A stretch of 20,517 nt of DNA from Rhizophagus sp. LPA8_4_AMF (Eukaryota; Glomeromycota; Glomeromycetes; Glomerales; Glomeraceae), in the NCBI GenBank assembly GCA_021464525.1, contig JADRCO010001297.1:1-20517 (forward strand). The letters run 5' to 3'. The position numbers and the translations under genes were made by a program. Position 1 is the stretch's first letter. Each line of letters begins with the position of its first letter. The notes under the pieces were generated by a model. It ran no database searches. It was not told where the DNA came from and saw only the letters and a program-made list of their open reading frames with translations. This document shows, piece after piece, positions 1-9,050 of this stretch.

Positions 1-408
1 AGGCTTAATTATTTATCGTATAACTTTATAAATTTGCTATAATATGTACTTTTGTCGGGGCTACAAGTTTACTTAATCTTAAAAAGTAGGTTTAGAATGC
101 CGATTTTGTGTTTTATATAGAAAAACTGTAATTTTACTGTATCGTAAAAATATTTATTTTTAACACTTTTAATCAAAGATTATTTAAAACTGTTGCTTTA
201 ACAATATTAATAAATTGATTTTTTAAAAAGTGAAATATTTGAATATTATGATATTAAAATATTTGAAAAATTATACCTATTAGGTTGTAATGTTATATTA
301 TATATAGGATTAAATATATATATTTTTTACATATATAAATATCTTTAACACTACTATAAAACACATTATCTCACTATCTAGTGATCAGATTTTATTGATC
401 TTTGACTT
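1..408. other. A+T-rich intergenic stretch, no gene seen
   Basis: All frames are broken by frequent stops and no RNA-gene signature is visible. A more mixed stretch near 50-110 is too short to interpret. The first recognisable repeat copy begins around 366. Confidence 0.6.
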
Positions 409-440
409 ATTAGATTCATCTAGTTAAGTCAAATCAAATG
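409..440. repeat. Degenerate copy of the 37-nt palindrome repeat
   Basis: The stretch reads ATTAGATTCATCTAGTTAAG and continues into a TCAAAT-rich right arm. The left arm matches the family core and the right arm has decayed. The preceding bases (ATCTAGTGATCAG, about 377-389) match the segment that precedes the better copies at 1789 and 2676, so the assignment does not rest on the palindrome alone. Confidence 0.5.
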
Positions 441-545
441 TTAGAATTTTATATTTACTAGGATAATATTTATTCTAAAATATCAATTGATATATAGTTA
501 ATTCTATCTTATAATCTAATGATCAGAAACAGATAATTTATAACT

Positions 546-578
546 CATTAGATTCACCTTACTTAGACGAATCTAATG
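546..578. repeat. Copy of the 37-nt palindrome repeat
   Basis: Perfect 10-nt arms CATTAGATTC and GAATCTAATG enclose a 13-nt spacer. The downstream sequence (about 579-625: ATCATC, AAA, GGATCATTATTGG, AAGATATTA) lines up with the bases after the copy at 2676-2712. The conserved unit is therefore longer than the hairpin. Confidence 0.65.
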
Positions 579-727
579 GTTATTAGATCATCAAAATTGG
601 ATCATTATTGGCCAAGATATTACAATTTGAATTTTTAATAGCATTTGCCTTAAAATTAGGGGACATATCACATGACCGTTATTATATGAAAAAATTACCA
701 TTTTGGCATTTTTTTCATTAAAAAAAA

Positions 728-785
728 GAAAAAAATGCTGAAATTGCATTTTTTCATATTATAATGTAATTTCAGCATTTTTTTC
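728..785. repeat. Long hairpin, 23-nt arms
   Basis: The arms at 728-750 and 763-785 are reverse complements with one mismatch and a 12-nt loop. Each contains TGCTGAAATTGCAT or its complement. A third, partial copy of the right arm (TTATTTCAGCATTTTTT) follows at about 816-832, so the segment was also partly duplicated in direct orientation. It may be a fold-back element core; no target duplication was identified. Confidence 0.65.
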
Positions 786-840
786 ATCAAAAAAGACAAA
801 AAAGATGCAAAATCGTTATTTCAGCATTTTTTACATAAAA

Positions 841-1640
841 AAAATTCCAATAAATAATGAAAAAAGTTTATAAACATTAATATAAATTTATATGAAAAAA
901 TGCATGCAAAAACAGATGAAACCTCACCAGATTTCATTCATCATTTTAAAGAAACTTTACTTGTATACTGTCAGTAAAACATTTTCTATACAGATAAGTA
1001 GATAACACATAATAGCACATACATCTTAGCTATTTCAGTTCTGTAATTTATAAAAGATATTTTAAGAACTTGCTACACTATATCATTTTATAAATTTTAC
1101 TTGTTATATCCAAAAAATCCAAAAATCATAATCTTACTAATTTATAAAGCTCCATTATTGCTTATGCTAATAAAAAACTCACTAGCATAAAAATTAAAAA
1201 ATAATATCAAGAAGTCTTTTGGGTATCTATATAGTAATTTACTAATTCTTTTACTATTAAGTACTTTGTAATAATTTATTAAATTATTAAAAATTAGTCT
1301 TACTATTGCAAATCTTACCTATCAAACTATACAACAAAAAAGTATAAAGGGCCTTCATATCTTATGTAATCAAATTAAAAAAAAATAAAAATTATAAAAA
1401 AATAGATTACTGTATATTAAAAAAAATGTGAATAAAGAAAAAGAAAACATATATGAAAAGAAAAAAGAAACAAAAAATAATTAAAAAAAAAAAAAAAAAA
1501 ATTCTATGAAAATTATAGTTATATCTGTAATTATTTATATGTTACGAATTTAATTACATACTCTGAAATACCAAAATTCATGTAAATATATGAAATTGCA
1601 TATTTCTTGAGATTTAGTAATTTGTTTTAGCTGATTTTAC
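841..1640. other. Intergenic A+T-rich DNA, no gene seen
   Basis: The stretch contains A-rich runs, notably about 1373-1500. No reading frame reaches a length that stands out at this composition, and no paired repeats were found. Confidence 0.55.
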
Positions 1641-1641
1641 T

Positions 1642-1678
1642 ACCATTTGATTCATCTTATTGAAATGAATCGAATGGT
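1642..1678. repeat. 37-nt palindrome repeat copy
   Basis: Arms ACCATTTGATTCAT and ATGAATCGAATGGT (14 nt, one T:G mismatch) flank a 9-nt centre. Length and sequence match the copies at 1789-1825 and 2676-2712. Confidence 0.75.
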
Positions 1679-1703
1679 GGGTATTTCATCTTTCTAGCAT
1701 TAA

Positions 1704-1825
1704 TATTGATAGAATTAAGTTGCTGTAAATGTTTAATAATTATTGATATCAGAGCATGATCTAGTGATTGGATTTGAATATTCTTACTACCATTCGATTC
1801 ATCTCATCATAATGAATTGAATGGT
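1704..1825 (+). repeat. Dispersed repeat unit including palindrome 1789-1825
   Basis: This is the best extended member of the family. It runs from GAATTAAGTTGCTGTAAATG through AGAGCATGATCTAGTGATTGG to the palindrome (arms ACCATTCGATTCAT and ATGAATTGAATGGT). The segment 2593-2712 repeats the same order of blocks with scattered substitutions. An open frame over 1817-2008 begins inside the palindrome and runs through another inverted-repeat element, so I do not regard it as a gene. Confidence 0.7.
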
Positions 1826-1882
1826 AGGCGTTTCATCTCTTTAGAATCAATATTAACAGAGAATCCCAAAAAATACATAAAT

Positions 1883-2003
1883 AACTCAGATCTAAATTTA
1901 AAATTTTATTATAACTTTATATATTTGATTTTTATGAGAAGCTTTATACAAAATCATTCAAGTTCAAATTTTACTATAAATTATACAATCTTAGATCTGA
2001 GTT
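1883..2003. mobile_element. Small inverted-repeat (MITE-like) element
   Basis: Perfect 13-bp terminal inverted repeats, AACTCAGATCTAA at 1883-1895 and its complement at 1991-2003, bound a 121-bp A+T-rich segment. The inner bases are only loosely complementary. Flanking ATA/TATA bases could be a duplicated target but are uninformative in this composition. Confidence 0.5.
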
Positions 2004-2009
2004 TATAAA

Positions 2010-2560
2010 ATAAACTATTAAAAATTTAGTAATTATATTATGTAATTTTAATTTTAAGGGATGAATATAATTATAAAAAAAAATTAATTGAAATTTTTTT
2101 TATAAAAAAGTTTATATATAAATTATATATAAAATTATTTAATTATTAAAAATATTATGTTAATTAATTATAAATTTTTTGCAAAAAACTTTAATTTATC
2201 CCACCCCTAAAAATTTTAGTTTATTATATAAGTTTTATCTTTACACAAACACGTATGCAGAACGCGTATGTAAAATGCGAAAAAATGCGATATGTCTTAT
2301 GCACTCTAAAAATTAAAATTACACAATGCATAAACTATTATAATTTTACCGTAAAAAATTTACAAATAATTATATATAAAATTATTATATAAATATAAAA
2401 TTTTATATATTTTTTATACAAAATAAAATCTAATTTGTATTAAAATATTATTCGTTTTATACAAATATATATTTAACTTATAAAATTAGCTATTAATTAG
2501 TTTATACAAACTCAACTCTAAGATATTAAAAAATTATATAATAATTTTATACAAACCTGG
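2010..2560. other. Low-complexity A+T-rich stretch with repeated TTTATACAAA
   Basis: No gene is seen. The short motif TTTATACAAA (or a one-base variant) recurs near 2410, 2457, 2502 and 2547 at intervals of about 43-48 bases, and once more near 1943. A small inverted repeat, GGATCCCA at 2559-2566 and TGGGATCC at 2584-2591, marks the transition to the next repeat unit. Confidence 0.45.
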
Positions 2561-2592
2561 ATCCCAGTTTTATATGTAATCTTTGGGATCCT

Positions 2593-2760
2593 ATTAACAG
2601 AGTTAAGTTGCTATAATGTTTAATGATTAATGAGATCAGAGCATAATCTAGTAATTGGATTTAAATACTCTTACTACCATTTAATTCATCTCATTGAGTC
2701 AAATCTAATGGTGGTAAAATCATCCAAAACGGATTATTGGATGTCAAGTTATTATTTGTT
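2593..2760 (+). repeat. Second extended copy of the palindrome-bearing repeat
   Basis: It repeats the block order of 1704-1825 (AGAGTTAAGTTGCT, AGAGCATAATCTAGTAATTGG) and carries the palindrome at 2676-2712 (ACCATTTAATTC to AAATCTAATGGT). Downstream it continues with ATCATCCAAAACGGATTATTGG, which matches the bases after the copy at 546-578. Copies therefore share sequence on both sides of the palindrome. Confidence 0.7.
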
Positions 2761-2829
2761 ATATAATTCAGCCAAAATTAAGGTTAATTCTGGTCAAATA
2801 TTTTTGTAATATGAAATTAATTACAGAAT

Positions 2830-4068
2830 CCAAAATTAATTACAGAATACAGAGTTTTTTTAATGAATTATTTAATAATTACAAAATTACATAATTACAT
2901 ATTTCTATAATATTAAAATAATTTCAGATACAAGTATAATGAAAATACAGAAAAGATATCCTTCTATATAAAAGAATCAGTATATGTTAAAGGTTGTATC
3001 TGCTTATCTCTGTTATTCTTTTATTATAGTATAAACTGTAAAGAATTAATAAAGATAAATTTCAGATCTATATACTAGTTGTAATATAAAATATAATTCC
3101 ATTCTTATGTATGCACATCTAAAATTTAACATTAAACTAAAAAAGAAGTAAATCTGTAAAAAAATTTTTACCTTAGAAATCATGTGAAGTTTGTTATTGA
3201 TTCTAAAAATAGGAATTATCTTTATTTATGATAATATATGTTAAAAATATATTTATGTAAAAATCAGAAGTAAACTGAGTTTATGATAATATGATTTTTC
3301 AAATAATAAAACCAATCAAGTAAATAAACTCTTTTTGAAAAAGGATGGGAAAGAAAGTAGAAGGAAGAAAAAGAAGAAGATAATAAAAATGAAAATTATC
3401 TAAAAATCTTTTAGCCTATAATTACATGTTTAAAAGGTAGGTATTTCATAAATATGCTGATCTTATATTAGCTTTATCTAACCAGTCAATTAAGAGGTGA
3501 AATTGTAAAAAACTATTGGTATAATCAAAAGTTATATCAAAAAAAAGTAAGTCATTATTCTTAAAGATTTTCTTTAATCTCTTCATATTGGAACATAAAA
3601 TATTTAATACTGTTATTTAAAAATAGTCCAAATCATCCTTTATATATAGTTGTAATTTAATAATAAGCATTTTTTTCAATTTCAAACTGATGAATATCAT
3701 TTGTAAGAAATTGTATAAAAGAAAATAAAAAGGAAAAGTAAAATTAGTGTATCAAAAAACAGTAACTTTTATTATTTGTAAAAATGAAAGAAAATAAAAG
3801 TTATTAATAAATTTAAAGAAAATAAAGGAAAAAAAAGAATAATATTTATTATTTTATTTCATAAAAAAATAGTTAAGTTTATAATACGAGAAAGGTTTTC
3901 TAATTACTGAATTTTAAGTTTATTGATTAATATCAAAAAATTTAATACTTTAAAAACTCATAAGTTTTCAATTTAATATTTACAAAATAAATAAATCTAA
4001 TATCAAAAATAATTATAAATTTATAATTCAATATATTTCATCTAATACCAAAAAAAAATTCATATATT
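2830..4068. other. Intergenic A+T-rich DNA, no gene seen
   Basis: No frame or paired repeat stands out. A purine-rich patch lies at about 3330-3385 (GGAAGAAAAAGAAGAAG). The stretch ends exactly at the target-site duplication of the LINE copy. Confidence 0.5.
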
Positions 4069-4084
4069 GATTTATTTAAATATT
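4069..4084. repeat. LINE target-site duplication, A-tail side
   Basis: GATTTATTTAAATATT (16 bases) is identical to 6162-6177. It directly abuts the T-run that is the A-tail of the element when read on the minus strand. The last two T bases could belong to the tail, which would make the duplication 14 bp. Confidence 0.85.
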
Positions 4085-4323
4085 TTTTTTTTTTTTTCGC
4101 AGTACATGATATAATTTATTAGAGTTAATGTTGTAATTATATATAATTAAAAGCTATCTAATATTAATAATTATATTACCATCTGTCATCCTTTTAGCCC
4201 TTTATGTGCACTGTTAGTAGAATTTATTTCTGCATGGATAAGAATGTGTAATAACATTCTATCTTAGAGGAACCTCTATATGATCAAAGAGATTTGGTAT
4301 TCAAAGACCTGCTATACTACAGA
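4085..4323 (-). other. LINE 3' UTR and A-tail
   Basis: The segment after the ORF stop carries CTAATAAATTATATCATG, with an AATAAA-type signal close to the end, followed by TACTGCG and the A-tail. Positions 9296-9523 repeat this segment in the opposite orientation on the plus strand, which confirms where the element ends. Confidence 0.8.
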
Positions 4324-5340
4324 TTATTTATTAAATCCCCTCTGACTCCACCTTGATACTGAACTTTTAATAACCATTGACATAATAGTCTTCTTACAAC
4401 AAGTCAAACTTTCACTTTTCCATTGTGTCATATCAAGTTGATAGCTAGTGCGATCTTGTGAGGAGACTTTTGGTTGAAATAGGACCCTGGACATTACATA
4501 TACAACTCAGAAGGTAACTTTTTTGCAGATTGGTCTAAATTTATAAAAAAAAATTACTTTTTTACAAATATCTCAGCATCCAGTAATCCAATTTATGCAG
4601 ATATTTTTTTGTTTTGTAGCCCTCATTGAACTCTACAAAATCAAAAAAATTCGCATAAATTGGATTACTGAATGCTAAGATAATCGCAAAAAACTGAAAA
4701 TAAAAAAAGAGCAAATTGGATCTTTTTTGGCAAAAATTCAGTTGTGAGTTGTATATGTAATGCCCAGGGTCCTGTTGAAATCCTTTAAAATCTCATTTCA
4801 TTATTATTGTAATCCCTTTACTAATTTCAAACTTATTTATAACATCATATCTGGAAATCCAAGTGAGTTTTTTAAAGTGAATAAAAAATAATTTAATTAA
4901 TTTTAGAATAATGTGTTGAACAATAGATCATGATATCAATGTTTGCAATTTCATGGAAATTGTAGAAGAGATTAGGCCTCTGGTAAGTTCAACATGATTA
5001 CATTATTTTAGGAAAAACAGGGGTGAATCATTATATTCAAAGATCATGTGATTAATTTGCTGATAACTGGGTTGATGATTTGACCTTTTTTTAATATATT
5101 TGGCTATCTTTTTGATAATAAGATCTTCCAATGTGGACCAAGATTGCTGTAAAGAGGTGCACATTGAAAGGTGAGTCAATGTTTTGTTATTATCAACAAA
5201 ATACAAGAGACAAGTAAATGTGTTATATAATGTTGAATGCTTTCGCAAATTGGAAATTGTAGGTAAAAGATTATTTATGCATTTGATGGAAAATTGCAGA
5301 AGGTTATTAGTCGTGAAGATGGAGCATCTAGAATGAGATA
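4324..5340 (-). pseudogene. LINE ORF fragment: C-terminal region downstream of RNase H
   Basis: This is the in-frame continuation of the RNase H fragment beyond the MITE at 5341-5516. It contains CINNLLPT followed by a Cys/His cluster (FTCLLYFVD..., THLSMC), which is typical of the C-terminal tail of fungal LINE ORFs. It then runs on to a Lys/Trp/Arg-rich end (SRWSQRGFNK). The frame carries stops at 5005-5003, 4930-4928 and 4795-4793 and ends at 4326-4324. The MITE at 4481-4773 interrupts it, and the frame is preserved when 301 bp (element plus one 8-bp duplication) are left out. An 81-codon open piece (5003-5248) is part of this relic, not an independent gene. The domain identity is from family knowledge; frame continuity is seen directly. 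Confidence 0.8.
4481..4773. mobile_element. 293-bp near-palindromic MITE, hAT-like 8-bp duplication
   Basis: The 29-bp terminal inverted repeats at 4481-4509 and 4745-4773 begin AGGACCCTGGACATTACATA and differ at one base. The direct repeat GTTGAAAT occurs immediately outside both ends (4473-4480 and 4774-4781). Much of the interior is also self-complementary: CAGTAATCCAATTTATGC near 4580-4597 pairs with GCATAAATTGGATTACTG near 4653-4670, so the element is a fold-back. It has no coding capacity. The 8-bp duplication fits hAT and a few other superfamilies, so the class is tentative. Confidence 0.9.
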
Positions 5341-5516
5341 TATAGTTAACCCTTGATATAGCGAACTCTTGATATAATGAATTTTAAGTACACTTATAAT
5401 TAATTTACCCTCGTTATAGTGAAGTAGCCAATCAAATTGCTTAAAATCTTTACTATAGCCCTATAGTGAAGTTGAAGTCCAGAATCTAGGGTTCACTATA
5501 TTAAAGGTTGACTGTA
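5341..5516. mobile_element. 176-bp MITE at a TA target (Tc1/mariner/pogo-like)
   Basis: The left end (TATAGTTAACCCTTGATATA) and the complement of the right end (TACAGTCAACCTTTAATATA) form imperfect inverted repeats of about 35 bp that start at TA on both sides. The interior repeats the same theme (TTATAGTGAAGT, CTATAGTGAAG). It lies in the LINE ORF. Leaving out 174 bp, and so keeping one TA, preserves the frame. It encodes no transposase and would have depended on one in trans. Confidence 0.8.
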
Positions 5517-6161
5517 CTTTTAATGAAGTCCCATAACATGTTCCATTCATAAGCATTATATCGTAAATTATCATAATCAAAAGTATCTATCCAATAATCA
5601 TTACAAAACCAAGTGGAACAAATTAAATATCTAAATACTAAACTATTGAATTCTTTAATATTTTTATCTATAATTATATCATTCCAACAAGAAAAAAACA
5701 ATAAATTATATAAACAAATAAATCTATCTAAATCTATGCAATGATTAATATTAAATAAACTGTTTTCCTTAGCAAGTTTTGTGATCAAATCTGCTGCATC
5801 ATTCCAAATATCATCTGAATGTTCTTTGACCTTAATTAAAGTAAAATCTAGTTTTTTATCCAATATAAATTCTTTAATTGCAAAGACCACGCAATAATTA
5901 TTTTGTCTAAGTATTAAGTTACTACTATTCAGTTTCTTCAGTGCGTGTGATATCCTGTTGATAGCTACTTGACTATCTGTATATATACGAATATGGCTAT
6001 TATTAGGTACTGTTAAAACTGTAGTAAAAATAGCTAAAAGTTTAGGTCTGCTGGTTGATAACAGGAAGTTTATTACGCTATAACCAAAACTAAGTTCTGA
6101 TCTCTTAAGTATCCATCCTACTCCCATCATTAAATGTTCACTCGTATCTGAATCTGACGTA
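5517..6161 (-). pseudogene. LINE ORF fragment: defective RNase H domain
   Basis: In its original context this domain degrades the RNA strand of the RNA:DNA hybrid during retrotransposition. Numbering from the methionine at 6130, MGVGWIL lies near residues 2-8, the conserved IYTDSQ motif at 49-54 with catalytic Asp52, and the late KVKEHS...NDAAD motif at 100-114 with His104 and Asp114. Two key features are lost. The first catalytic Asp (the TDGS-type motif) lies beyond the 5' truncation, and the usual Glu of the STRAEL-type motif is Lys30 (STSRPKLL, codon AAA). The frame is open from 6160 to the TA site at 5515-5516, where a MITE begins; its terminal repeat adds STVNL and a stop at 5503-5501. 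It cannot be an active RNase H. Confidence 0.88.
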
Positions 6162-6177
6162 GATTTATTTAAATATT
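6162..6177. repeat. LINE target-site duplication, 5' side of element
   Basis: Identical over 16 bases to 4069-4084. It marks the 5' truncation point of the LINE. Confidence 0.85.
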
Positions 6178-6933
6178 ATATATTACTTGAAAATAATATT
6201 AAGTAGTAAAGTAAAATATTTAGTTTTCTTAATCTATCCATTTATTAAAATAATATGGAAACCTGTTATATAAAATATTAAATTAGCTGAATTTCTTTTA
6301 CATTTAATTCTTTTTCAGCATAAATAATAATATTATATTTTATTTTTAGCTAAAAAAAAAGTAAAGTGAAATTTGTATATATTTATATATTATTATAATT
6401 TTTTATTAATCAAATATTATAGTTAGCCAGTTAGGATAGTAATATATATTACGTCATATTTAGTTTAATATAAACTTACCTCTTGTCAGATTTAGCAGCC
6501 AATCAAATTATTATATTATAAATCATGTGATTTTATTAAGTGTAATGTAAGATTTTAACTATTTTCTTCTCTCCTTTAATAATTACGTAATAAGTATCAC
6601 TCCTCTTATTGTAATAATTTAATAATGATATATATAATTTATTGTAAATACAAAAGATTATATTTAAATAACTATTTTTATATATATAATAATAACTTTA
6701 TGAAAGATCAATTACATTTCTCATTCACTGATCATTTAATCATTTTTTTGATAAAAGATTTTTGAAGAAAAATTTGATTTTTCTTTATTTAAGATGTTTG
6801 CAAGTAGCTTTTTAGATATAGTGAATTTCAAAGAACATCTTTCAAAACTTGTCCAGACCTTTAACTTCTTATTTTAGTAAAGCTACATACTTGAAGTGAT
6901 TTTTACCAAAGATATTTTTTAGAGCTGTGAAAC
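6178..6933. other. Intergenic stretch, no gene assigned
   Basis: Most of it is A+T-rich with nothing recognisable. The end nearest 6934, read on the minus strand, may continue the decayed coding-like stretch at 6934-7398 with several stops (KSNFSSKIFYQKND is readable near 6730-6770). I did not include it in that feature because it is too broken. Confidence 0.4.
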
Positions 6934-7398
6934 TTAAGCTTCTTTCATATTTGTGAAAAATATTGTATAGTCAATGTCTGAATTTCTGGTTTTTAAATAC
7001 CTTTGATAATTAGTTTTTTTATTCATATTATATTTTTGGAAGCATTGCAAAAGTTTTTTGTAAAGTACAAGTTGACAAAATGCCATTTGAAAAGTAGGAT
7101 TTTTTTTGTTATAATTGATATTTTAGGAGATAAAAATGTAGTAGTTTGGTGTTTTTTACCTTTTTTTCCAGTTTTCCTTTGGGTTTCTGAAAGTATTAAT
7201 AATTTTTCTTTAGTGTAAAATTTTCTTTTTATTAATATTTTTGAATTACAGATCTTTTAGGAACCTGGCGTATTGAAATGCAGATCTGTTGGTCAGAAGG
7301 TTTGGTATATCTTAACTTTTTTTGGATTTGTAGATAAGTTCACAAAGAAGTGGTGATAGTGGTTAAATAATTTGTTTTCAATTAGACTAACACTTGTT
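6934..7398 (-). pseudogene. Possible decayed coding stretch of unknown family
   Basis: On the minus strand a frame from about 7398 reads with two stops (a TGA after IYQTF and a TAA after NTPGS). It is then open for about 75 codons, including LILSETQRKTGKKGKKHQ. At the 8-T run 7100-7107 a shift of one frame gives a further ~50 open codons (from NPTFQMAFCQL to TNMKEA) up to a TAA at 6936-6934. Residue variety (W, C, H, Y) looks protein-like. It may be a transposon or host-gene relic. I do not recognise the family. The plus-strand open frame at 7003-7218 over the same DNA is probably its shadow. Assignment is inference. Confidence 0.35.
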
Positions 7399-8424
7399 GA
7401 TTACCAGTTAACTTATATTTAATTTGATTTTGATGTATCTATTTTATGCTAACTCTTTATGCAGTATTTCTTGAATAAGCATATACAGTAGTTTATATAG
7501 TTTAATCATAAAAGTTCAAATAACTAAGATTAGGATAGGGTGGTGATGTCTCTTTATAGATACGTTTGATTGCTATAATATTAAAATAATCCTAAAGATC
7601 TAAATGAATAATTCTAAATGTAGTCAGGTGGACTTTAATTTCACTTTTATGTATTAATGGTCAGATGTAGCTACATATGCTAATTTTATATAATTTGCTA
7701 AACATAGAGAAATTTTATAAGGATCATAAAAAGGATCAAAGTAGTTTACAATAATTTTATTGGTAATTATATGGTAATATTAATATTTATAGGGGAAAAC
7801 TTTGACTATGGAATAGCGTATCAAGTTATTGAGTTGTCTTTTTAAGATTGCAAGGAGTGATATTCTTTAAGACTAAATTATTTTACACATTCCTACTTGT
7901 ATAGGAAAAATATAAATTGACAGTATACAGATGGGTTCAATTGAATGACAGATAATTTATGACTTAATAATATTATTTTTCATATTAGATAGCATCATTG
8001 TATATATTTTTTATTTTAAGATTTAATAAAATCATAAATATACTGCAAAACTTCCAAAGTAATAATAATAATAATAATTTTTATAAAAGTTATTATATGA
8101 ATATGTAATAATTATCATATCATTATACAGAAATCATTAACTGCAAAAATTGATATTTGAATATATAAAAATAGTTTTAGATTTATAAATTAAATAACAA
8201 AAGTTTTGAATTTCTAAATTAAGTAATAAAAATTTTAATTAGACTGAAAATAGTCATTAATATAATTTTTTGTGCTTATAGCAAGTTATTGATTAATTAA
8301 TATTAAACAAATTATATTAAATACCATTAAATTATTACAATAACTGACTAACTGTAATATTTAATTAATAATAATTATATATATAAATATATACAATTTT
8401 TATTTTACCTTTTTTTAAAAAAAA
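7399..8424. other. Intergenic A+T-rich DNA, no gene seen
   Basis: Apart from the AAT microsatellite at 8060-8078 I see no repeat pair, RNA gene or coding frame. Confidence 0.5.
8060..8078. repeat. AAT/ATA trinucleotide microsatellite
   Basis: Six uninterrupted AAT units. Confidence 0.8.
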
Positions 8425-8667
8425 ATGGCTTTAAAATATTTAGCAGAATTGTTTGCTTTAAATATTTTAGCAGAATTACCCAGCAGTGATATTATTATTT
8501 ATGTTGGAACAGTCCTTTATTTTATTTCTTTGTTAAATTCTTTCCTTAATAACTTGATTAACTCAATAATTAATTATCTATTATCATTGGTTTACAATTT
8601 TTATATTCAAATTCAATTTTTAAAGGTAATTTTCTTATTAATAGTTTGTTTATTTTCTTTTTGTTAG
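8425..8667 (+). CDS. Doubtful short ORF, 80 residues, very hydrophobic
   Basis: The frame opens with ATG after an A-run, with A at -3 and G at +4, a favourable context. The first 18 residues are a tandem duplication (ALKYLAEL then ALNILAEL, with near-identical DNA). The remainder is almost entirely Leu/Ile/Phe/Tyr/Val and could form two membrane-spanning segments (roughly residues 24-40 and 57-80). Such composition is also what chance T-rich DNA encodes. No family is recognised and no intron signals or neighbours support it. It is more likely non-coding than a gene. Confidence 0.18.
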   Translation: MALKYLAELFALNILAELPSSDIIIYVGTVLYFISLLNSFLNNLINSIINYLLSLVYNFYIQIQFLKVIFLLIVCLFSFC

Positions 8668-8734
8668 TTTTTTATATTAAATATTCTTAATCAGATAATT
8701 TTAATTAATTATTTAATTTGGTATAGTATTTTCC

Positions 8735-9050
8735 TATCTATATTTCTTATCATAAATACTAGAACTAGAAAATAGAAACTAGTATAAGTCAAAAATAACT
8801 ATAGATAAATCTTTATTTTATTTATCTGATGTATTACACATTTTATTTTTATTTTGTTTATTTTAATATAGCTAATTAATTGAATTTGAATATTTTTATT
8901 TTTTATCATAAATACTAGAACTAGAAAATAGAAACCAGTATATGTAAATCTGGAACAAAATAAATAAATCTTTATCTTGTTTATTTAATGTATTACAATT
9001 TTTTATTTTTATTTATTTATTTTTAATGTAGCATAAAATTTTAATAACAT
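8735..9050 (+). repeat. Two tandem copies of a 156-bp unit
   Basis: The segment starting TATCATAAATACTAGAACTA at 8748 recurs at 8904, a period of 156. The match continues through TAGAAAATAGAAACTAGTAT, AAATCTTTAT, TTATTTATCTGATGTATTAC and an ATTTTTATTTTATTTATTTT-like tail. Copy 2 has a few substitutions and small indels. The unit length is close to that of the array at 16.6-18.1 kb, but the sequence is different. Confidence 0.7.

Larger units (their letters stand above)
4085..6161 (-). mobile_element. 5'-truncated non-LTR (LINE-type) retrotransposon with two nested MITEs
   Basis: Read on the minus strand, the element starts inside an RNase H domain and continues through a C-terminal region to a stop at 4326-4324. 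A 3' UTR of about 225 bases follows, ending in an A-tail (T-run 4083-4097 on the plus strand). Perfect 16-bp duplications flank it at 4069-4084 and 6162-6177. The 5' truncation, A-tail and variable-length duplication are the hallmarks of target-primed reverse transcription. Two MITEs lie inside at 4481-4773 and 5341-5516. Leaving out each insert and one copy of its duplication keeps a single frame of 453 codons with three stops, so both inserts arrived after the LINE. No reverse transcriptase or endonuclease portion is present. The family name was not determined. Confidence 0.9.

Noticed and set aside
1817-2008. 63-codon open frame
   Set aside because: It begins inside the 37-nt palindrome and crosses the inverted-repeat element at 1883-2003. 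Composition is that of chance A+T-rich DNA.
5003-5248. 81-codon minus-strand frame as a separate gene
   Set aside because: It starts at TTG and is an in-frame internal piece of the LINE ORF, open further upstream to 5340.
7003-7218. 71-codon plus-strand frame rich in Phe/Ile
   Set aside because: It starts at TTG and is probably the shadow of the minus-strand coding-like stretch at 6934-7398.
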